A stretch of DNA of 64,000 nt, taken from Ideonella sp. (GTDB lineage: Bacteria > Pseudomonadota > Gammaproteobacteria > Burkholderiales > Burkholderiaceae_C). The DNA lies in NCBI GenBank assembly GCA_015075165.1, contig JABTUY010000010.1, positions 43,385-107,384 on the forward strand, read 5' to 3'. The notes under the pieces are model-generated. The model ran no database searches. It was not told the origin of the DNA and saw only the letters and a list, made by a program, of their open reading frames with translations. Every line of letters begins with the position of its first letter. Within the stretch, counting starts at the first letter, position 1. Made by a program: the position numbers and the translations under genes. Positions 19,096-26,201 of the stretch are shown here, one piece after another.

Positions 19096-19359
19096 CTAGA
19101 GCGAGAACTCGACCTCGACCTTGCCACCCTGGTCGGACATGCGCGCCTTCAGCGCCTCGATCTCCTTCGTCAGTGCGGTGGCGATCTTCTTCACATCCTT
19201 CTCGTCGTACTGGTAGTGCGACTTGTTGCCCAACTTGCCAATCACCCGGATCGCCTTGATGGCGTTCACGGTGCGACTCTGGGCGAGCCGAACGAACTTC
19301 TCGCGCTTCTCGTTGGCTGCCTTCTTGGGCGTCCTGATGCTCTTGACCTGTGCTTCCAT
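19096..19359 (-). CDS. small basic partner protein of the GHKL ATPase
   Basis: An 87-residue protein, MEAQVKSIRTPKKAANEKREKFVRLAQSRTVNAIKAIRVIGKLGNKSHYQYDEKDVKKIATALTKEIEALKARM plus an acidic end. It is predominantly helical and highly charged. The start ATG 19359 has AGGAGATGGCCC upstream. It is separated from the ATPase by about 85 bp and is probably co-transcribed with it. No domain is recognised; the basic Lys/Arg pattern suggests nucleic-acid or ATPase binding. Confidence 0.7.
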   Translation of the reverse strand: MEAQVKSIRTPKKAANEKREKFVRLAQSRTVNAIKAIRVIGKLGNKSHYQYDEKDVKKIATALTKEIEALKARMSDQGGKVEVEFSL

Positions 19360-19778
19360 GGGCCATCTCCTGCGCCAAATGCGGCGCCTCAAGCGCAGAT
19401 CATACATGCGATCATTGATGAAGAAACAGGGTCGCAAAAAATGTAGCCAAAAACGCTGATAAATGCGGAGACAAAATCTCTACCACAGAGGCGTTCTCTT
19501 GGCCTAGAAGCCGCTCCGGCAGAGCATCGCGACCAGGCGGCGAGAATTGCTTGTGGTGCTCGCAGCCTGATCCGCTTTCCCTCGGACCTGGCGGGGCGCA
19601 CCGGACCACAACATCCGGGCTCGAACCTGATGCGCCAACGGGTTAGCTGCGGCGATCGACTGCTTGCACGCCGCTGCAGCGCACGGCGCTGTTGGCGCGA
19701 TTCGTGGCACGGGCTCGCGCGTGTTTGTCCCGAAGAGCTGGTCGAAGCGCTTCTGGGCGCGATGCCGCTGCGCGCTCG
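19360..19778. other. intergenic stretch with an AT-rich promoter zone
   Basis: The first ~120 bp (about 19395-19485) are markedly AT-rich compared with the rest (runs such as GCAAAAAATG and CAAAAACGCTGATAAATG) and probably hold the promoter of the small-protein/GHKL operon. The remainder is GC-rich with no start or motif that supports a gene. It may contain decayed sequence upstream of the next module. Confidence 0.45.
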
Positions 19779-20189
19779 TCAGGGTTGGTCGTTGGTGAAC
19801 TGCCGGTCCAGCACGATCAACGCCTCCAGGTTGTTGGGCAGCACCAAGCCCAGCTGCTGGCAGGCATGGCGGAAGCCGTGGAGCTGCCGCTCGAGCCCCA
19901 CCTCCGGGTTCTTCCGCGACAGCTCGCGGAACAGCTCCACCGCCGCGTGCTGCTGGGCGCGCTGCAGGTCGATCAGGATGTCGCCCAGCACGTCCAGCCG
20001 CCAGGTGGGCGAGTTGCGCATGAAGGCATCCGTCGGCACGAAGGCACCTTCGGCATGCTCGTCGCAGATGTGGAACAGGCCTTTGGCGCTGCGCATGCCG
20101 GGCAGGATCTCGTCGCGCGTGGGCACGTCGATGCCTGGGCTCAGCCAGTAGGGGCTGCGTTCCTGGGTGTCGTCGGTCACAAACATCAT
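19779..20189 (-). CDS. hypothetical protein coupled to the broken recombinase
   Basis: A 136-residue protein (MMFVTDDTQERSPYWLSPGIDVPTRDEILPGMRSAKGLFHICDEHAEGAFVPTDAFMRNSPTWRLDVLGDILIDLQRAQQ and onward). It is acidic with a helical C-terminal half and carries no known catalytic motif. Its ATG overlaps the stop of the upstream recombinase gene (20186-20189), showing translational coupling with that element. Probably an accessory protein of the same mobile module. Confidence 0.6.
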   Translation of the reverse strand: MMFVTDDTQERSPYWLSPGIDVPTRDEILPGMRSAKGLFHICDEHAEGAFVPTDAFMRNSPTWRLDVLGDILIDLQRAQQHAAVELFRELSRKNPEVGLERQLHGFRHACQQLGLVLPNNLEALIVLDRQFTNDQP

Positions 20190-21262
20190 TCATCTCCTTG
20201 GGGTTCGGGGTTGCGGGTGTCGGGGTTCGGGTGGGCTGCGGGTGAAGACGCCGGGGCGCCGGGGTGGGGTCGGCCCAGGTACGCATTGACGATCGCCGGG
20301 CGGCCGTGGCCCAGGTGCTCGGCGATGGCTTGGCGCGCCTGTGCGTCCAGCGCCGCGTCCACCGCGCCGCCACCCGCCACCGGGGGCAGCTGGCCGGTCA
20401 TCGTGCGGTAGGCATCGGCCGCGTCCTGGTGGCGCAGGCCGTGTGGCACCACCTTCAGGCCGGCGCGGGTGATGCCATGGCGTTCCATCACGTAGCGCAG
20501 GTGCCGCTCGGCCTGCGCCAGCGTGCGCCGCGGGTCGCTGACGCTGTCATCGGGGCCGATGGCCGCGCGACTGGCCTGCGCCACGGCGGCCTCGCGCTGC
20601 GGGGTGTCGATGGGCAGCAGCCGGTCGCGGCCACCCTTGGTGCCGCGGTGCGTGTCCAGGTAGCGCGCCGGGCCGTCGGCCGGGCGGCCGGCCTGCTGCG
20701 CGGTCAGCACGTCCTGGTGGGGCCGCAGCATCAGGCTTTCCTTGAAGCGCAGGCCGAAGGCCTGCATCAGCCGCAGCGACGCTCCGGCGTGCCGGTCGTG
20801 GGCCTCCACGTCGCGGATCACCGCGTCGGCATCCACGCCCTGGGTGCGCCAGGTCTTGTCCACCGCGGCGACCAGGCTACGGCGGTGCAGCGCGGGGTCG
20901 TCGAAGTAGCTGGCGATGGGCTTCATCAGGCGCAGCTTGCCGATCCAGCCGGCAAAGGTGCGCATGAAGCTGAAGCAGGTCTGGATGGTGGCCGGGCTCA
21001 TGCGGCCGGCCTGCGCCTCGGCCTGCCAGTGCGCGCTTCATTGACAGGTTCGGGCCTCGACGTGCCGGCCGCTGAACGAGCGCGGGTCGAGCTTGAAGCG
21101 CTTGGGGTGCTGGCGCAGGAAGGTGAAGAGCCAGTGGCAGAAGCGCGCCCGCTCGGCAATGGTCTTGTGGCTCACGCCCTTGTGTTTGCTGCTGTGGCGC
21201 CAGTTGTGCTGCTGCAGGAAGAGGTTCAACACGTAGGTGCCGCGGCGCGGGTTCAGCGGCAA
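20186..21262 (-). pseudogene. second tyrosine recombinase (integrase-domain protein) split by a stop codon
   Basis: Residues from 21262 (MPLNPRRGTYVLNLFLQQHNWRHSSKHKGVSHKTIAERARFCHWLFTFLRQ) are the N-terminal SAM-like domain. An in-frame TGA at 21038-21040 interrupts it. The same frame continues with SAHWQAEAQAGRMSPATIQTCFSFMRTF and the catalytic domain: Arg in QAFGLRFKESLML, HxxR in VPHGLRHQDAADAY, and LGHGRPAIVNAYLG with the His/Tyr. Translation could restart at ATG 21001 to give a 271-residue C-terminal protein lacking the arm/core domain. It resembles the integrase-domain proteins common on proteobacterial islands. Probably inactive as a recombinase. Confidence 0.75.
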
Positions 21263-21922
21263 GTCGGCCAGCGCCGGCTGCTGGCAGGTGCGCGGCCGGG
21301 CGGTGGGGCCGGCGCGCGCGGGGCGGCGGGTGGCGGTGGGCGCATCACCTCGGGCTGGCGTCTGGCACGGGCTCGAGTGTGGCGCCGGGGTCGGGTCCGG
21401 GCGCGGCGCATGGGCGTCGATGACGACGCCGCGACGCGGATGCGTCGGGTTCTGTGCGTGCCCGCCCTGGCGGACACGATGGTGACGAGGTCACGGCTCC
21501 AAGGCTTGCGGTCTTGCGACGTCGGGGTTCGATGCCGCCCAGGGCTGCCAGCTGGTCCCTGCTTGCGCACCGGCAGTGTGGGCTGGCAGGGCGGCCGTTG
21601 CAACGTCGAAATTCGCCGATTGGCGAGCCAATGGCGAAAGGCCCGCGAAATCGCCCGGGGGTTGACGGGGAGGTGTTCTACCTCTGGGTCCGACGGTGTT
21701 CGCGCCGACTGACTGCTGGCGCCTGGAAGTGACATCCGAGATGCACTGCAGGTTCAGTCGTGGGCGGCGCGTGATCTGCGGTGTGACTGGGGAGTCGATC
21801 GAGTGACAGCTGGCGATCACCGCAGTGACACGTGCCGCCGCTCGAAAGCTCGGCACGGTCGCGCAGCCCTTGAAGCGCGCTTCGCCCATGGAACGCTGGT
21901 CTTCCGTCTCACCGGAGCGACC
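21263..21922. other. 660-bp gene-poor stretch with one strong dyad
   Basis: No convincing coding region: the reverse frame 21253-21735 is Arg/Pro-rich and lacks family resemblance. The one clear structure is the inverted repeat at 21612-21638. The segment probably marks a junction between two acquired modules. Confidence 0.4.
21612..21638. repeat. 12-bp-arm inverted repeat
   Basis: TTCGCC-(G)-ATTGGC, a GA centre, then GCCAAT-GGCGAA: two nested 6-bp dyads, symmetrical apart from one unpaired G. Possible operator, or a recombinase core site for the broken integrase. Confidence 0.5.
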
Positions 21923-22435
21923 ATGCCCGAGCTTCAGTCCTTCCACGGCCGCATCGTCGACCTGCGCCGCCACGTCAACGTGCACTGGCGCCACCTGCAT
22001 CCCTTCGCGCCGAGCGACCGCTACGAGCTGTGGCTGCGCGCGCCCGACGGCACCGAGCACAAGTTCGCCGTCCACACCCGAGAGATGCCGGCGCGCCGTG
22101 GGCACGAGGTCAGCCTGATCACCACCGCGCACCGCCGCCCACGCGTGCTGGCCCTGGCCAACTGGACGACGATCGACGGCGCCAACTACGCGCGCACCGA
22201 GCCGCCAGGGCTGGTCCGGGTGGCTGACGTCCCTTGGCTGGCCGCGGGGTTCGCGGGTATGACGGCGTGGCTCGGGGATGCGGGGATGGTGCTGTTCGTA
22301 CCCGCGGCGGCGGTGGTGCTGGCGGCCGTGGCCGCGGTGCGATGGGTGGCGCGGCGGCGGCTGGCGTGGCGGGTGGATCGTGCGATCGATCTGGAGGCGT
22401 GGCGGACGGCGAAGGGGTCTCCGCCGCTGCACTGA
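21923..22435 (+). CDS. membrane protein, unknown function
   Basis: A 170-residue protein starting MPELQSFHGRIVDLRRHVNVHWRHLHPFAPSDRYELWLRAPDGTEHKFAVHTREMPARRGHEVSLITTAHRRPRVLALANW: a strand-rich cytoplasmic domain. Hydrophobic segments around residues 100-140 (WLAAGFAGMTAWLGDAGMVLFVPAAAVVLAAVAAV) follow, and a basic tail. GGAG lies 5 bp before ATG 21923. It precedes the RloA gene by 100 bp and may or may not be part of that system. Family not recognised. Confidence 0.6.
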   Translation: MPELQSFHGRIVDLRRHVNVHWRHLHPFAPSDRYELWLRAPDGTEHKFAVHTREMPARRGHEVSLITTAHRRPRVLALANWTTIDGANYARTEPPGLVRVADVPWLAAGFAGMTAWLGDAGMVLFVPAAAVVLAAVAAVRWVARRRLAWRVDRAIDLEAWRTAKGSPPLH

Positions 22436-22464
22436 AACGCCCGCGAACAGCGCATCCTCGGAAG

Positions 22465-22514
22465 TCGTACAAAAATTATCATATCCCAAGAAGTTCGTGT
22501 GCAAGAATGTACGA
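22465..22514 (+). promoter_or_regulatory. AT-rich promoter region of the RloA-RloB operon with a dyad
   Basis: TCGTACA (22465-22471) and TGTACGA (22508-22514) form separated inverted half-sites around an AT-rich stretch (AAAAATTATCATAT) in an otherwise very GC-rich window, 22-70 bp before the RloA start. Likely promoter and possible operator. Confidence 0.45.
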
Positions 22515-22535
22515 AATATTCAACCGGAGCCGATC

Positions 22536-23852
22536 ATGCTGCTCGAGTTCCGCATCCGCAACTTCCGGTCGATCAAGGACGAGCAGTCCTTGAGCTTGGT
22601 GGCCGCTCCGGCCGACAAGGAGTTGGCCGAGACGCACCTGGCACCGACTGGCCTGAAGGCGCTGCCACAGGCTGTGCGCTCGGCGGTGCTGTACGGACCC
22701 AATGCCAGCGGCAAGAGCACGCTGCTCTTTGCGCTGAACTATCTTCGGGCGATGGTGGCCGAGTCGGCCACGGTCGTGCAGCCGGGGCAGACCTACAACA
22801 TCCAGCCTTTCCGGCTCGACCCGGCCACCGCCAGCCAGCCGACCGAGTTCGAGGCCAGCTTCCTGGTCGATGGCATCCGCCACCAGTACAGCTTCGCGAT
22901 GACAGCCGATCGCATCGTCAGCGAGCAGCTGATGGTCTGGCGCACCGCGAAGCCGACGCAGTGGTTCAGCCGGCGCCTCGACGACAGTGGTGAACGCTAC
23001 GTCTACGAGTTCAGCGCCTACCTGACGGGCTCGCGCAAGCTCTGGCAGGAGAGCACGCGACCCAACGCGCTGTTCCTGTCGACGGCGGCGCAGCTCAACA
23101 GCGAGTTGCTGGGCCCGGTGGCGCGCTGGTTGGTGCAAGGCCTGGTGTACCTGCCGGCGGGCGCATTCATCGACCATGCGTTCACGACGGCGCTGCTGGA
23201 ATCGAACGAAGGCCGCGCCGCGGTTCGAGACTTCTTGGCGACGGCAGACATTTCCATCGCCGAGGTGTCGGCCGTGCCGCGCAAGGGGCTGCGCAGCCAG
23301 GTGATGTTCCGGCCCGGAGGCGTCGCCCAGGCTCGGCAGGAGGAAGGGGAGTTCCTCTTCCCGATCTTCGAGCACCGCACCGAGCAGGGCAGCGCGAAGT
23401 TCGAACTGCATGAGGAGTCAGAAGGCACGCAGCGCCTCTTCAGCCTGGCTGCGCCGGTGCTGGATGTACTCAAGCACGGCCGCGTGCTGGTGGTGGATGA
23501 ACTGGACCGCAGCCTGCACACCCTGCTGGTCCGGCGCCTGGTCGGCATGTTCCACGACCCCGTGCTGAACCCGCGCGGTGCGCAGCTGGTCTTCAGCACG
23601 CACGACACCTCGTTGCTCGACCACACGCTGTTCCGGCGCGACCAGGTGTGGTTCGCCGAGAAGGACGAGACACAGGCCACGCGGATCTTCCCGCTCTCGG
23701 ACTTCAGCCCGCGCAAGCATGAAGCGTGGGAGCGCGGCTACCTGATGGGGCGGTACGGGGCGGTGCCGATGTTCTCCGACTTGCCGGAGACGGCGTCGTC
23801 GGTGGTCGCACCGTCGGCACCCTCGGCTCCGGGTTCGCCGGTGACGGTCTGA
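22536..23852 (+). CDS. rloA: RloA / AbiLi-type AAA ATPase
   Basis: A 439-residue SMC/OLD-like ATPase of the AAA_15/AAA_21 group. The N-terminus is MLLEFRIRNFRSIKDEQSLSLVA, with Walker A LYGPNASGKSTLL (residues ~52-64). Walker B is VLVVDELDRSLH, and QLVFSTHDTSLLD is the switch His region. Only a moderate insertion lies between Walker motifs, so there is no long coiled coil. CGGAGCC lies upstream of the ATG. It is followed after 15 bp by RloB. The RloA-RloB pair corresponds to AbiL, an abortive-infection toxin system against phages. Confidence 0.88.
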   Translation: MLLEFRIRNFRSIKDEQSLSLVAAPADKELAETHLAPTGLKALPQAVRSAVLYGPNASGKSTLLFALNYLRAMVAESATVVQPGQTYNIQPFRLDPATASQPTEFEASFLVDGIRHQYSFAMTADRIVSEQLMVWRTAKPTQWFSRRLDDSGERYVYEFSAYLTGSRKLWQESTRPNALFLSTAAQLNSELLGPVARWLVQGLVYLPAGAFIDHAFTTALLESNEGRAAVRDFLATADISIAEVSAVPRKGLRSQVMFRPGGVAQARQEEGEFLFPIFEHRTEQGSAKFELHEESEGTQRLFSLAAPVLDVLKHGRVLVVDELDRSLHTLLVRRLVGMFHDPVLNPRGAQLVFSTHDTSLLDHTLFRRDQVWFAEKDETQATRIFPLSDFSPRKHEAWERGYLMGRYGAVPMFSDLPETASSVVAPSAPSAPGSPVTV

Positions 23853-23867
23853 AGGCCCGTACGCCCG

Positions 23868-24557
23868 ATGGGTAAGGACGGTCAACCCAAACACCGGCAG
23901 GCAGCGCGAGAACTGCTGCGGCGCAAGGCACAGCGCCAGCCCGCAGAGCGCTTGCTCATCGTGTGCGAAGGTTCGAAGACCGAGCCCTTGTATCTGGGCG
24001 AGATCCGGAAGCAGTTGCGGCTGCCGTCGGCCAACGTGCAGGTTCAGCCCGCAGCCTACGGGACCGAGCCGCTCAGGATCGTCGAGTACGCCGAGCGTCT
24101 GTTCACCGAGGGCCAACGAGCACTTGGCATCCATGCCAGGAGCTTTGATCGGGTGGTCGTCGTGTTCGACCGCGACGAGCACCACACCTACCACGCCGCA
24201 TTGCAGCGCATCGCGGCACTGAACGGGTGGCTCGAGAACGACGAACCGGTCGAGGTGCCCTTCGAAGCCGTGGTGTCGGTGCCTTGCTTCGAGCTGTGGT
24301 TGCTGCTGCACTTCGAGGACGTGTTCGCGCCGCTGCACCGTGACGAGGCCTTGGCCCGGCTTCGTGCGCATCTGGCTGGCTACGCGAAGGGACAGGGCTC
24401 CCACTGGGCCGCTACGCGTGACCGGCTCGATGCCGCGACAGGTCGAGCCAATGCCTTGGTGGCCGCAGGACACACGGCCGAGGAGGGCACGCAGCCCTAC
24501 ACGAACATGCACGAGCTGGTGCACCGCCTGCTGCACCTCAAGGACCAAGCGGCTTGA
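23868..24557 (+). CDS. rloB: RloB / AbiLii-type protein, Toprim-like
   Basis: A 229-residue RloB-family protein. The N-terminus is basic; LLIVCEGSKTEPLYLGEIRKQL (residues 29-50) carries the conserved Glu (E34). FDRVVVVFDRDEHHTYHAAL provides a DxD pair (D101, D103), together a Toprim-like metal site. SVPCFELWLLLHFED is a further family block. Partner of the adjacent ATPase; by analogy with OLD and PARIS-type pairs it is probably the nuclease effector, an inference. The family usually follows RloA directly, as here. Confidence 0.88.
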   Translation: MGKDGQPKHRQAARELLRRKAQRQPAERLLIVCEGSKTEPLYLGEIRKQLRLPSANVQVQPAAYGTEPLRIVEYAERLFTEGQRALGIHARSFDRVVVVFDRDEHHTYHAALQRIAALNGWLENDEPVEVPFEAVVSVPCFELWLLLHFEDVFAPLHRDEALARLRAHLAGYAKGQGSHWAATRDRLDAATGRANALVAAGHTAEEGTQPYTNMHELVHRLLHLKDQAA

Positions 24558-24617
24558 TCCGCGAGAGACGGGCAGCCCGCAGGACGGTTGGCAAAGAACA
24601 TGGTCAGGGAGAACCAC

Positions 24618-25583
24618 ATGGCACAAGCCTCTGAGTCGGTCGCGATCTACTGGGACTTCGAGAACTTGCACGCCAACCTCGTGGATCAGGCGCATGGCCA
24701 GGGCGCCTATCTGGCCAACCGGTTCAGGCCGCAGGACGAGGTGATCGACGTCGAGACGATCGTCGAGTACGCACTTTCGCTGGGGCCGATCGCGATCAAC
24801 CGGGCCTTCGCCAACTGGGTGTCCTTCAACCGCTACAAGCAGTCGTTGCTGCAGGCAGCCATCGAGCTCATCCAGGTCTTCCCGCCGGGGGCGAACGCCA
24901 AGAACGGCGCGGACATCAAGCTCTGTCTGGACGTGATGGAGGACATGGTCCGCTTCCCGCACATCGGCACCATCATCGTGGTCGGTGGCGACAGCGACTA
25001 CATGCCGCTGTCCTACAAGGTGAAGGCCGCCGGGCGAACGCTGGTGGGCATCGGCAGCCGCCGCGGGACGAACCAGCACTGGGCTCGAAGCTGCCACGAG
25101 TTCAAGTTCTACGAGGCGCTGCTGGCGCCGGCGGTGCCGGCCCCAGAGGCCGAGGCTTCAGCGCAGCCGCCGGCCGAGACCATGGTGCCTCCAGCGGCGG
25201 GCGAACCGGTCGTCATGCCGGCGCAGCCGGTCGCGGCTGCGGCTGAATCGCCGGGCGTCGCTTCGGAGGCAACGGCACAGCTGGAGGAGATGCGGACGCT
25301 GCTCGATGTGGCCGAGACTGCGGCAGCGCAGCGCAAGGCCGCGCGCGATCTGGTCGGCAAGGCCGTCGCACGTCTGGCGCAGAACCGTGGCGAGACGTGG
25401 ATCCAGAAAGCACGCCTCAGGCCGTTCATCCAGCGCATCGACTCGACCTTTCATGAGTCGAGCTACGGGTTCTCGACCTTCAACGAGATGCTGGCGTCGA
25501 TGAGCGACCTCGTTGAGGTTCGGCGGGGCGAGTTCGATCACGAGTTGCGCCTGCGGCCTGCCGCGACGGAACCGGCCGCTTGA
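24618..25583 (+). CDS. NYN-domain ribonuclease with C-terminal OST-HTH/LOTUS domain
   Basis: A 321-residue protein from ATG 24618, with AGGGAGA upstream. Residues ~6-165 are a NYN (PIN-like) nuclease domain with acidic residues D13 and N16 (AIYWDFENLH), D99 (NGADIKLCLD) and D125/D127 (VVGGDSDYMPL). A Pro/Ala linker (170-220) leads to residues ~232-315, a LOTUS/OST-HTH fold (ARDLVGKAVARLAQNRGETWIQKARLRPFIQRID to FNEMLASMSDLVEVRRGE). The domain pairing suggests RNA cleavage guided by RNA binding. It lies 60 bp after RloB on the same strand at the end of the island, so it may be a third gene of that defence operon. Confidence 0.88.
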   Translation: MAQASESVAIYWDFENLHANLVDQAHGQGAYLANRFRPQDEVIDVETIVEYALSLGPIAINRAFANWVSFNRYKQSLLQAAIELIQVFPPGANAKNGADIKLCLDVMEDMVRFPHIGTIIVVGGDSDYMPLSYKVKAAGRTLVGIGSRRGTNQHWARSCHEFKFYEALLAPAVPAPEAEASAQPPAETMVPPAAGEPVVMPAQPVAAAAESPGVASEATAQLEEMRTLLDVAETAAAQRKAARDLVGKAVARLAQNRGETWIQKARLRPFIQRIDSTFHESSYGFSTFNEMLASMSDLVEVRRGEFDHELRLRPAATEPAA

Positions 25584-25715
25584 CAACGCGTCTTGCCCTT
25601 GGTGGTCGGCGTCTCGGGAAACTCGCGTTTCCGTACGACCAGTAGACTTGCCGGCCAGTGAACGAGCCCCGCTTCATCGGGTGTCGAGGCGTCCCATGAA
25701 AACCCATGCAATCCA

Positions 25716-25734
25716 GGTAGCCAGACGGGTAGCT
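25716..25734 (+). repeat. right-end GGTAGC arm sites
   Basis: GGTAGCC at 25716 and GGTAGCT at 25728 are 12 bp apart and in the same orientation as the three copies at 13826-13856. They lie 70-90 bp inside attR. Together with the left set they frame the island as expected for P and P' arms. Confidence 0.6.
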
Positions 25735-25803
25735 CGAATCGCCCTAAGCCGAGGGTCCGATCGCAAGCCGTTGTCCCGTCAACGCTTTTCGGTTCGACCC
25801 CCT

Positions 25804-25827
25804 CAATACGACATCGTCTTGATGTGA
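25804..25827 (+). other. attR: duplicated rng 3' end
   Basis: CAATACGACATCGT, then CT and TGATGT and a TGA stop, encoding QYDIVLM in frame with nothing meaningful upstream. This is probably the original chromosomal terminus of rng, displaced 12.1 kb by the island. Confidence 0.85.
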
Positions 25828-25854
25828 CCTCGCTGCGCCAGTGCTGGTGTTCAC

Positions 25855-26004
25855 TCAACTCGAGCTTTGCGCCCGCGACCCGATTCGCGTAGGCGCGAAA
25901 GGCGCGAAGGTCACCCCCTTCTTCTTCTGCGCCGCGTCGCTGCCGGCGGCCAGCGTGGTGGCGACCAGCGTCGCCGTGTCGAGCAGTTGTCTTATGCTTA
26001 CCAT
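25855..26004 (-). CDS. 49-residue small protein with strong ribosome site
   Basis: MVSIRQLLDTATLVATTLAAGSDAAQKKKGVTFAPFAPTRIGSRAQSSS. AAGGAGA lies 6 bp before the ATG, the best ribosome site in the neighbourhood. The N-terminal half is mildly hydrophobic. It lies just outside the island. No family recognised; it may be a truncated remnant of a longer gene. Confidence 0.4.
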   Translation of the reverse strand: MVSIRQLLDTATLVATTLAAGSDAAQKKKGVTFAPFAPTRIGSRAQSSS

Positions 26005-26201
26005 GCGCTGTCTCCTTGCAATGGTGGGTCTGTCGATACGGTCGCCGGCGCTGGAGCGAATCCCGGCAGCGACCCGCGGTGTTGTCGGGTGAGGGGCTAG
26101 GTCGTGCCAGATGCAATGGATCGGTGATGCCAATCCCTGTCGTGATCGACGGCTGCCTGCGGTGGCCTTCCGCCCTTCGGGCAAACCCCTAGAGCTGCGG
26201 G

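Larger units (their letters stand above)
13671..25827 (+). mobile_element. integrative genomic island in the 3' end of rng
   Basis: Bounded by direct copies of the rng terminus (CAATACGACATCGT identical, then TGATGT after two mismatches). The tyrosine integrase begins 188 bp inside the left end. Both ends carry GGTAGC-type repeats at 12-bp spacing. Cargo, in order: integrase; RHH protein; DNA methyltransferase; GHKL ATPase and small partner (opposite strand); a hypothetical gene and a broken recombinase; a membrane protein; RloA, RloB and a NYN/LOTUS protein. No conjugation, replication or phage structural genes are seen, so it would need help or is a non-conjugative defence island. Confidence 0.88.

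Noticed and set aside
21253..21735. 160-residue reverse frame in the gene-poor part of the island
   Set aside because: Pro/Arg-rich composition without conserved features; it overlaps the broken recombinase start.
25513..25827. 104-residue frame ending in QYDIVLM
   Set aside because: Only the last codons resemble anything, because they are the attR copy of the rng end; the rest is island junction sequence.
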